From Lepidostoma basale (taxonomy: Eukaryota; Arthropoda; Insecta; Trichoptera; Lepidostomatidae), in contig JAHDVF020000577.1 in NCBI GenBank assembly GCA_022606425.2, positions 930,001 to 994,000 on the forward strand: a stretch of 64,000 bases of DNA. The letters are read 5' to 3'. Both the position numbers and the translations under genes were made by a program. Of this stretch, positions 21,801 to 33,800 are shown in pieces (within the stretch, counting starts at the first letter, position 1; every line of letters starts with the position of its first letter). The notes below the pieces were generated by a model. The model was not told the DNA's origin. It searched no databases and was given only the letters and a program-made list of their open reading frames with translations.

Positions 21801-24800
21801 ACCTAAATAGGATGACTAATTTAGAGATATAATTATTTTTATAACAGCTACGGCGTTTAATGGTTGATATGGAGTTTTACATCATTGTTCAAGAAACAAT
21901 AAATAAAATAAACAATTATTCACATTTGATGTTCCGTTCATGTGTTTGCATAGTCACAGTGGATATTGCTATGGTTTTGTATATATGTTACACAAATTAA
22001 ACTTTGCATTATAAAATTACTGTTTTTATGCCTTTTACCAAATTTTAAATTAATAATATTGAATAATTTGACTCAATTAAAACTTTACTTGATGCAGTAG
22101 TGATAGTACTTTAAATTAATTATTATATTATTCAATAACCTGGTGTTGATCTAAGGGACATAACACTTGGCTCCTGATCCAGGGATTGGGTTCAAGCCTA
22201 GACGCAGCCCGGTTCCTTCTTCGTAATAATAAGTTATTTTCTACTCCCATTAGAGATTATACAATATAATAAATTCTAATACTAATTCTTTGTGCCTACC
22301 CCTCCGGGGAAACAGCGTGTTGGTTAGTTAGTTAATATCATTGATTTAAATCCTTGGTGTTAGTATTTTTGTTAAATGAAAAAGAATATAATTAATTATC
22401 TGTAATTCTTCATACATACCTCACACCCTTCCCATTCTGCATCGGAATCCGAAGATAAAGAATTCCTGTTCAATCTCTGCTCCTTCTCTCTTGCGTATCT
22501 TCTTCCTTCCACCCTCTCTTCGCTTACTTCACTAAAGATATAAAAATGCATTATTACAAATTATAAAACTGTTCACTACATACCAATCTACGAAACATTT
22601 AATGAAAAAAAAAATTACTAAAAAAAACCATTTTAAAATGTGTGAGTGTATCCGTAAAATAATTCTAAATTAATTTAGGTTTACGGTGATGTCTTAACAC
22701 TTTATTTGCCAACAAATTTTTAAATTTTAAGTTTAAGCATATTTATTTTTAAAAAAATTATTTCGTAGTTAATATCCTTTTTAAATAGTTTAAATTTGAA
22801 ATTGATAAAGTGATTTACGTAATTGTGAGAATTATTTCCAGTACCACTAGGGTAGAAAAACCGACTAATCGGTTTGGTCGTATACGGTTGAAAGCGAAAA
22901 GCCGACTAGTCGGTTTTTGGTAGTTAATGTGTTAAATATAATAAATATTACTTATTATAAACTTCCAACATTAAAATAATCATCTAAACCTATCATGAGA
23001 AAGTCAAACACAATGAGTAATTGATTTATAAAAACACTGTCATTAAAACAAAACATTCTGCATCCACTAACCTATTACTCTTTTGGCTGCCGGAGTCTTC
23101 CGAGAAAGTAGTATCCAAATTAGACATAGAGCTGGCACTGTGGTGGGGCTTGATCCACGTGCCCTGAGCACCGGAGCTGACCTGCGGCTGTGCGCAGGTG
23201 CCGAAGGAGTCTTCTGCCCCGGACAGTACCCCGCTGCTGATGTGCTCTGTGGAGTGGTGGCGTCTTTTCAAGATAGACTGGATCTCCGGGGATTTCTTGG
23301 AAACAGGAGATGGTGCTTTTTTCGCAAATGCAGCTACAAATCCTGTAATTATTTGAATAAAGTTTTAGATTATTTATTTTTCTTGTATACAAATGAGTCA
23401 TAACAAACTAAAAACATTTAGGCAACTCATTTGAATACAAAACGGTAAACAAAAATAAAATATTGATATGAAACTATGAGATAACATACAAGTATCTCAG
23501 AAGGATCCCAAATATGTCAATGTCAGTGAGGCAGTACTCTTTCTAGAATTTGTAATATATTTTTATGAACACTGCCTCGACAATTAGATTCAACATCCGA
23601 ATTGCTCTTCCTACTGGCATCACCAAAGGCAGATTGGTTCTGCAAGACTGAATAAAGATGTCTCCAAGGATATACTCCGTGCTATCTCAGGTAGAGGGTT
23701 CTCAAGAATTTCTTTTGAACACTTTCCAACATGAAAGAATAACTGAATGACCAACTAACTGTGAGGACTCCATAAAGACAGACTGAATGACCAACTAACT
23801 GTGAGGACTCCACATCATGGTAAATAGATAAATAGGTCTAGGACGTATAAGAAATGTTTACCAATTGACAAAGCCAAGACCCTCGTAAATTTGGTTGGTG
23901 TGCAAATTTAGATTATTGCAATAGAAAATATGCTGGATTACCAAATAATGAATTGAGCAAAACAGAGTGTATTTAGAAAGGTCTTATACTTGGGTCATGT
24001 GTTAAGGGGAGAAAAATACCACCTCCTTCAACTGATATTAATGGGTAAAGTAGAGGGACATTGGGGAGTTCTGTTCGGACAGAACCTGTTCCAAATGGCA
24101 CAGGACAGATAGCCTTTGCTGTAATGATCGCCAACGGGGAGACCTGACACGGCACCGGAAGAAGAAGAAGAGCTAATAAAGCAAGTTTATCTGATCCTGC
24201 TTTCAGATTCGTGGGTACTTTTATTAAGATAAGGATAGTGATGTTACAATTAAGAAATACATAAAACTGCACTGTTCGGTTAGCCTTTACCAGTGCCATC
24301 TTGACATTATATCAAGCCGCAATGATCCTCTATATTGTCTATGGTTTGACTTGGGTTGAGGCCATGCACTTCTTTGAGTCTCCTAGGAATTCGTACCGGC
24401 CGCTCTCGTTTATCAAGTGTATTTCGATAAATTTTTGGGTTTTCTTACATTATTTCCGGTAAAATCTTTACGAGAATTCATAAAAGGTGTGAATATATAT
24501 GTATTTGATAAGTCTGTGTTATAAATTTAAGTTACAGTTGATATATTTCCTGTTTTCAGTATCACGTATCACGTGTGATTTGAAATTTCGAAGTGAGTGC
24601 TTTTTGTGTTATTAAATTTAAACAGATGTGTTTTTGTGATAAAACCGTTATTTAATTAAATCAACGTGTACTTAGGAAATTGAAAATAGCTTTGTTTAAT
24701 CCACTAATTATTAAAAAACACGACATGTTTCGGAGCATACCTCCATCTTCACTCTAACCTCCATAACATGAGCTCTCGTTTATCAAGTGTATTTCGATAA

Positions 24801-27800
24801 ATTTTTGGGTTTTCTTACATTATTTCCGGTAAAATCTTTACGAGAATTCATAAAAGGTGTGAATATATATGTATTTGATAAGTCTGTGTTATAAATTTAA
24901 GTTACAGTTGATATATTTCCTGTTTTCAGTATCACGTATCACGTGTGATTTGAAATTTCGAAGTGAGTGCTTTTTGTGTTATTAAATTTAAACAGATGTG
25001 TTTTTGTGATAAAACCATTATTTAATTAAATCAACGTGTACTTAGGAAATTGAAAATAGCTTTGTTTAATCCACTAATTATTAAAAAACACGACATGTTT
25101 CGGAGCATACCTCCATCTTCACTCTAACCTCCATAACATGAGCTCTCGTTTATCAAGTGTATTTCGATAAATTTATGGGTTTTCTTACATTATTTCTGGT
25201 AAAATCTTTATGAGAATTCATAAAAGGTGTGAATATATATGTATTTGATATGTCTGTGTTATAAATTTAAGTTTCAGTTGATATATTTCCTGTTTTCAGT
25301 ATCGCGTGTGATTTGACATTTAGAAGCGAGTGCTTTTTGTGTTATTAAATTTAAACAGATATGTTTTTGTGATAAAACCATTATTTAATTAAATCAACGT
25401 GTACTTAGTGGATTAAACAAAGTTATTTTCAATTTCCTAAGTATATAACTATGGAATTCCACAAAGTTAATGCCTTAGCGTTCAATAAGTTAAATCAATG
25501 TGTGTTATCAAAAACAAAATATTGTGTATTGAGATGTAATTCAAGCAAAATATTTCAATTTCAATTGAATAACCTCAAGTTTGCCATTTGCAGTTGTTCT
25601 TTCAATATAGATTAGTGATGTTGGATATTAAAAGTATAAATAATATATTTTTATTTAAATAAGTTACATGTTATCGTTTCGAATGTTATCATTTTAGATG
25701 CCTAGAAAATGCTGTGTTCCCGGCTGCAAATCCAACTATGCAAATCAAGGGGAATATGTCTCCGGATTCAAATTCCCCCTCGATGCCGAAATGTCCAAAA
25801 AGTGGGTGTCCTGCATTCCTCGAAAAAATTTAGTGGTCAAACGACATATGATTGTATGTTCGAAACATTTTCATACCAGTGACATCCTTACAGAGGACAA
25901 GTTTTCTTTTGGAGGTATATATTTTCTTCTTCCTTCTGTAATTAAAAGTAGTTTAAATATACAGTGATGAAATTGTGATGAAATAAAGTGAAATTATAGC
26001 TGTACTCGTATATTAATTTGAACATACATTTGAAAAAATACCGTCATAACTATATGAATTCGAATGTGCTTCAGATTTGCTATAGTTAATTTAGTAGGCA
26101 CAATATGTAATGTTTTTATTTATTCGGTTTTCAGACCAAGTACACATCTTGCCAAAGAAAAGAACGCGCCTTCGAAATGGAGCAGTTCCATCGATTTTCC
26201 CAAACTTGCCTTCGTATCTTTCCAAGCCAGAGACTACTTCACGACAAGATCCTTCCCAAAGACGAGCTGATATTTTGAGGCGGTCTGACGAAGCAAACAC
26301 CAATTGGCTCGTATCGGACCAAATTTCGAGGATGGAGGATATATTGAACCAACCGCTGAAGTTCAATATCAGGAATTGGGGATCAAAAATATTTGATGAT
26401 CATATTATTTTATACAAATTAAATTTCAATCGTAAAGCTTCAATTTCACATTCCATTACAATAACTGATCAATTTGATATTAAAATATTTTATAATAATA
26501 ATGAGTTAGATATAAAGAAATTTCTGTGGGTTTTGGGGAAAGACTTAAAATGTGATCGGTTTTCAAAACTTGAGAATTTGTTAAGTTCACTAGACAATAC
26601 AATCATAGATTCACTAACAGCCACTGAAATAGTTAATGATGTAACAACAAAATTACAACAATTATATTCTGGTACTGAAGACAAAAAATTTTTACAGTTC
26701 ATTGAACAACAATTAAGTTTATGGGTTAGCTCAAAGAATAAATATTCAACAGAATTATTGATATTTAGTAGCTCAATGTTTTTTATGTATCCTGCCGCAT
26801 ATCGTTTTTTACGGGATTCTGGTTTGTTAGTGCTACCTCACCCAAATTACATCAAAACATTTAACGTAGGTTCTAATTGCACTGGGATAATACATAAGAA
26901 ATATCTCGAAGAAACAATTAAAAGATTACCAGCTAATGAAAGGTTAGTGAATCTCTTATTAGATGAAATATATGTGAAACCAGAAGTTAATTATAAAGGT
27001 GGGAAACTCCAAGGGTTTTCTATGAATAAAAATTTAGAATTAGCCACCACGGTGCAAACCTTTATGGTTACATCAGTATTTTCTGGTAAAACTGATGTTG
27101 TTGGTATTTTTCCTGTAAAAAATTTAGATAGTCATTATTTATTGGAAATCGTCACAAAGGTTTTGGGGGTACTCAGTAATGTGGGTTATGAAATTTTAAG
27201 TGTTATTAGTGATAATAATCAGGTGAATAGAAATTTGTTTAAAAGGATGTGTGGCGGTGTGATGAAATCAAGTATTCCCTCACCGTTTGATTCAAATAAA
27301 AAAATATTTTTTTTTGTTTGACACTGTTCACATTTTTAAAAATATACGAAATAACTGGTTGAACACTAGGAATTCCACATTTTATATTCCATCATTTAAC
27401 AATTTTCATGAATATAAAGTATGCAAAATGGAACATTTAGCTAAAGTTTATGAATTAGAGAAAATGTTACCAATAAAACAAGCCTATGCATTATCTCAGA
27501 AAACATTATATCCGACAAAATTAGAACGGCAAAATGTTCAATTAGTTATCAATTTATTCAATGATAAAAATATAGCGGCCTTAGAGTCATATCTTGGGGA
27601 AGAATCTTCAGGTACACGGGATTTTTTAAAAATTATTTGCGATTGGTGGACATGCGTTAATGTAAAGCATCCTGAAAAAGGTTCAAACTTACTTTTGCCT
27701 CTTGCCGAACCTATTCACAGTTTGGAGCAGAGTAGTATTCAATTCTTTTTAAAATTTTGCCAATGGTTACAAATATGGAATTCTCAAAATAGAGGCAGAC

Positions 27801-30800
27801 TGACCAAGGAGACATATTCGGCTCTCTTCCACACCACACAGGCAATGATAGAGCTGGTGGAATATTTATTGAATAAGTGCAATGCCCAGTATGTTCTTCT
27901 AGGAAAGTTTCAGACCGATCCATTAGAAAAACGTTTTGGTGTATATCGCCGTATGAGCGGAACAAATTATCATATCTCCGTTCAACAAATTCTAGAATCT
28001 GAGAAAAAAATTAAACTTATGGGTCTACTTAAATTTAATTCTCATCTTTCGGGTGTTATTACCATTAGAGAAATTTTTTCATCTATGACTTCCATTGATG
28101 AAAACTCGGGAGACTTAATTTCAGATGAAGTGATTGATGACATATTGTTATTGAGCCATGAGGTAGAGATAGATGACCTATCACATGAAGTACTCGTATA
28201 TATTTGCGGGTATGTTGCAAAAAAAATTACTGAAAAGTGTCAATGCGAAGGGTGCCTGGAGATTCTGACCTCTTCTCGTGATTTGATTGTAGATTATTCA
28301 TCGAACGTATCTTATTTGGAAACCTTAAACCGCGGGGGGCTTAAATATCCATCTAGTCAATCTTTGACTGTTGGTCTGGTAGCTTATCAAATTTTCCAAA
28401 CATTGATAACGGAAAAGTTTGAAGTCTTTTTCCAAAACTTAAGAAATCAAAAATATGTTTTGAAGACTTTAATACTGGAAAAATTAGAAATTGATAATTT
28501 TAAATCTGATGCATGCAACATTTGTAAATCTTCCATATTTTCACTTCTCGAAATGTCTACAACTGTATGGATAAATATTTTATTAAATAATTATTGTAAA
28601 ACCAAAAATAATTTAAATTTAGAAATTAATCGAGCATCGAGTCAGAGCAATAAATATAGAAAATTATTAACACTAACCCAAATACAAAGGTCCAACTAAT
28701 TCCTATATATTTTTAATTAACCTTTGCATGTATTCATGGCCTTTTTGTACATTGTTTCAGATCTACTTCTTGAAAGAAGAAGCAGCGAGTTGCAGACACT
28801 GGAACACAGCTTTATTTTATTTTTAATACTCCATTGTGAACGGCCGTTCACAATGGAGTTCTGGTCCCAACCCTAATGTATGGAAGCGAAGCATGGAACT
28901 GGCAGAAGAAGGATGAGAGCAGAATAAATGCGGTAGAGATGAGGTCCCTAAGACGTATGTGTGGTAGAACGATAAACGACAGAATCTCAAATGCTGATAT
29001 AAGAAAGGAATGTAGAGCGGAAGAAGGTATTATGAACAAAATTATGAAAGGATCGCTGCGTTGGTTCAGACATATGGAACGTAAGGATGGAGAAAGAATG
29101 GTTAAGAAAGTATACGTAAATGATGTAAATGGGGTACGAAGTTGAGGCAGACCGAGGAAAACATGGCATGACCAAATTAATCAAATTTTAAAGGTTGGTC
29201 ATGTTAGAAGTTGGAGGAATCAACGTACGTGTATGACTCGTTGTATGAATGTGGAGGAAGCTAGAGAGGTTTGCCAGGATAGAGTAGTGTGGTGGTCCAT
29301 TCTCTGCCTACCCCTGCGGAGAAACGGCATAATGGTTTGTTTGTGTTTGTTTGTTCAGTCTGTCAGTTTTCTTTGCCGATTCTTTCTGACAGTACTAATA
29401 GAATCGGTAGATCGTAAAAACTCAATAAAATATATATTGAATACAAAAACATGTTTTCAATCACCACCCTATTCCTTCATTACACTCTTAATTTAATAAA
29501 GCTTCCATATGATATCATAACCAGCGATATTCATGTTCTTCTTCATCTTCTTATTCTTCTGATTGTAGATCTTGTGATCTGTTTATGCAGGATATCAACT
29601 TTCTTCCTGTGATGGAGACGACCAGCCTTCTCTCCATCTCTTTGGTGGTCGTTCTGGTGGTCGACGGCCCTCTGGAGTCTCATGTATCACGATATTAGGA
29701 ATTCTTCCTGAATTCATTCTCTCAATGTGGTCCCTCCAGAATCATCTTCTCTACCTATTCCAACTCACTATGTCTTCAATTTTGCAGGATTTGCGAATTT
29801 CTTCATTGGTTATTGTATCTCTAAGAGTTCTCCCCACAATAAGTCGCAATGTTCTCAATTCTGCTACTCTTAAGAGATGTTTGGTTCTGACAGTGTCTGC
29901 TCTTGCTTCGATTTTGTTAGAATTATTCATGTTTGAGAGCTAGAAATGAATTTACTCGACAAAGAACCGAGGTATCTGAGATGGCTTAGAAGGTAAGCAG
30001 ACTGAAATGGCAGTGAGCAGGCCATATTTGTCGGAGGACTGACTGGTGACATGCGTTGGGAAAGGTTTACGTTCTGCAGTGGACGACGGACAACTTATTA
30101 GTCTTGTTAACTTCCATTTCACACACAACAATTGCACATGCTTTAATATGTAAAAATATTTTCTTCTCTTTTGGATGAACTATTTTCTTATATACTATTT
30201 TTATTTTATTAAATGTACTTTTTCACATTGGATTCCTAGGTGTTTTGATACTTTGAAATAATTCGTGTTGTCATGCAATTTCTGCATAAAAATTAAATGA
30301 TATAATATTATTTTGCGAAACTTGGGTTAAAATTATATAAAAATATTTCTTTGAGATATTACAATGAACATTATTTTATTTTCCATATTTTTTTCCATCG
30401 AATCAGATTTATTAAAATAAGTAATGCACATGATTTGATTGCAGGCTCGATTATTTCGCTCGTAAAGCTTTATTAATAAATATTGAAATTTTATGTTTAC
30501 TAGGAATGTCATGAAGAATCATTTGCATTCTTAAAATATATCGAATACAATTTAAAAAATAATTTAAAAAAACATCGATTCATCGTAACAAATCTGTATG
30601 AAAGGTACGACCGAATGACAGCTAAAGTGACAGCTGAGGCGATGGCCTCCTCCGTCGGCCACATTGAATCGAACCCTGCGGCTTGTTATTACGTCAAGAT
30701 GGCACTGCCTTTACCTACTACACAATACTAGGGTAATTCATTTTACAAAATGGCGCACTTTTAAAATAAATTATTAAAATAAGAAAACGCCTAAAAACAT

Positions 30801-33800
30801 CTGCACATAACGAGAAAAAACTCAATATAACTGTTTAAAAGAAATATGTTTTAATTACCCGAGTCCTTTCCTTTTGCCCTGGGCAAGAGGCATTCTGGCT
30901 GCGTGAGCACCTGCGGGCGAGCATTGCAGGAGAACCACTGCTCCAGGAACTTGTCCAGCCCCACATCCACCAGCAGCTCCAGGCAGCTCTCACACTCCTC
31001 CACATAAAACGGCTCGGGGAGAATTGTCCCCTCGGCCTAAAATCGTATGGATATTGACCATAATAAAAAAGTACATGTGTATAATGTGTAAAACAAAAAA
31101 ATACCTCATAATTACCTTAACTGTCGCAATACCTGCTTCCAATAATGTGACCAAAAGAAACTTTCCTTTCCCTATGACAACAAGAAACTGACGTCCCATA
31201 GGAATTCTAAAAACACATTATGGTATTACTAATAGTTAGACTACAATAATGAGTATGGAAAATATGAATTAAATTAACATTTATTAACTTATAAATGATC
31301 TCCGGTCCTTGCGTCTGGGTCGGCAGAAAAACTTCCCTCCACAATACTAAACTGCGAACCGGACGCACACGGCACATGGCCAGGAAGCCCTGGAGACGGA
31401 GAAAGGAGTGCACCACACGCAGGGTAGCGCGTTCTAAGTGGGATGCCAGCAAGTGGCCTCCATAGTACAGACAACTGCCAGTCACAACAAACAAGCGCTG
31501 ACAATCAAACGGATCGTCATTCTGAAAAAAATTCAGTCAATCAATTTAGCAAATCCCTTATAGTCCGGCTAGCTACAATAGCAGTCCGCATATATTCTCC
31601 GTGTTTAACGTGTAATATCCCGTAAATTTACTATGACGGATCAAAAGTAAAAATGTGTATTATATACTATTATGTATTCTCTGTGATTAAGAGTTAAACT
31701 TTCATCTGGATCACGGCTCGCGGTCAATCATCACACACACGCAGTTGCATAAACACCGAGCTACGAACTGATGGTTTCTCATACTGTGTCGGAATCTTTG
31801 ATTTTGAGTGTGTTTACTTAGGGTGACTTTTATATGGTTATTAGTTATCAAGTGTGTGATATTTTGGTTTCATTTATAAACAACATTTTCAATGTAATAT
31901 ATTTTTATTTGTTATCATAAACTCAAAATGAAATAAAAACAGTCTGATTATTTGACTACAAAATACAATTAATTTGATATTTTTATGTATTTTGTGTGAA
32001 GAGTAATTTAATTGTTTACAAGGGTACTGAATTCAGGTCTGGAATAGTGTTTTTTTTATGTTGAACTCACCCATTCTCTATAATCGGCGGCCTCTAGTTC
32101 CGTAAGGGCATCATCAATTTGCAGTTGCGCCTCCCACGGTAAGTTCACGCACTGCGCCATGGGAAGACATTGTTCGAACAAGGGCTCGGATGTAGACTCG
32201 CTCAGTAACCTGATGTCCTCTAAGCGCACTCCATTCTCCGTGTCCCATCCGTAGCCACAGCTCAATATCTGAGCAAACAGTCGGGAGAATAAATGATCCA
32301 ACTTTTTTACATTTTCGCTATTCTTGAAACACTTGTCGAGACTTTGGTAACAAAACTCTAGCATTCTTACAAGCTCTTTATTTATGTGTTTGAGTTCAAA
32401 CAAATTGCACTTGTTATCCGGCAAGGCTAACAATAAAAGCTCGCTCCCTTTTGACGTATACGCTATGTTGATAAAACATTCCTTTACGTATACCGTTGAA
32501 GATGTCGGTTTCCACTGCTTAGATATTTCAGGAATGAGATGGTTTAGTGTCACAAATGCACCGCGTGACGTGCAAAGGAAATTGTGCTTTTCTGGACGTG
32601 GATAACAATATAATACGCCGTCATTTTCAGGTCCATTTTCTGACAAGCCTTCTGAAGTCAGATACAAGACAGACACAGGCAAATCTCTTAAGATCTGTGT
32701 TAAAACAATTTCATGTTCATTAGACACATCTGTGAGATGTTGAACAAGATCAGAAAACATGTTTTTGGAATCACTTAGCGTCTCAGGTGGCACCTCAGTA
32801 GCAGCAACCCTTTGCAAAACTAATTTCACTTGAATCTTTTCCTCCGGGTAGTTACTGAGTATCTGTTCTATATTACTCGCCGTTACATCTTGATTGTCGA
32901 TTTTCTTTAGCCAATCTCCGATTTTAATTTGTCTTTGATTAATTGCCTGTCCCTCTGGCAGTAGTCCAGACACCATAACACGCTTTCCATCATCAAAGGT
33001 ATTTGTTGAAATTCCAAATAACGATTCGATTTGGCCTATTCTTCTTCCATACCGAAGTCGGTTGGCAAAATCAACCTGAAATTATATTTTTGAGCATAAA
33101 GAAAGTCTATACCTTATGGCACCAAGCAGTATCATACAAGTTACATATTTATTATTAAATACTAGTGGACCCGACAACACCTTGCTATTGTTAAATATAT
33201 TCGAGTATATGGCCCCAAACAGTGTCAAATGCCGTTCTCTGGACCATGGCAGGCGAAAAGCCAATTAGAGAACAAGTCGCTAGGCGCAAGTGGCAGTGGA
33301 TCGGTCACACTCTGAGACGGAACCCAGCCTGCATCGCTCAGGGCGCACTAGACTGGTCCCCTATGGGGGGAAAGAGAAAGCGAGGCAGACCTAGAGCCAC
33401 CTGGAGAAGAACCCTGCAGGACGAGGTTAAGGCAGCAGGTCTCACTTGGGACGATGTTAAGCATCAGGCATGCGATAGAGTCGGGTGGAGAAGATTCCTT
33501 GAGGCCCTATGCACCACGGAGGTGTGACAGGACAAAAAGAAGAAGAAGATATGCATACAGAATATATGAATAAACAAAATACACCCAACAATATGTTTCT
33601 CCAAATACATGATGTTTAACAATGAAATCTATTAATAATTTCAATTTTTGCTAGCAAAGAAAAACATGCACATTTGTCACATTAAACTGATTTTCACCAT
33701 CATTAGAATTTTGATGGTGATAAATGTAAGAAAAAAAGATTTTATTTTTTATTTATCATTCCTTAATTAGGGGTACGCGAGTTTGAGGACTTTCTTGAAG

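Noticed and set aside
23083..23403. Plus-strand open frames opposite inturned exon 8
   Set aside because: Shadows of the inturned exon; no splice context or domain on that strand.
24388..24402. AATTCGTACCGGCCG as cloning linker or vector
   Set aside because: It resembles a polylinker but is only 15 bases, with no vector sequence on either side; more likely a natural junction.
24403..25408. Simple satellite DNA
   Set aside because: Only three units, with a shared motif block found in dispersed repeats elsewhere; a retrozyme-like or terminal-repeat origin fits better.
25698..28699. Domesticated THAP9 host gene
   Set aside because: Possible, but the frameshift and the repeat-rich intron setting make a decayed or mis-sequenced P-like transposon the simpler reading.
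32384..32605. Plus-strand open frame of 73 codons
   Set aside because: Antisense shadow of inturned exon 4.
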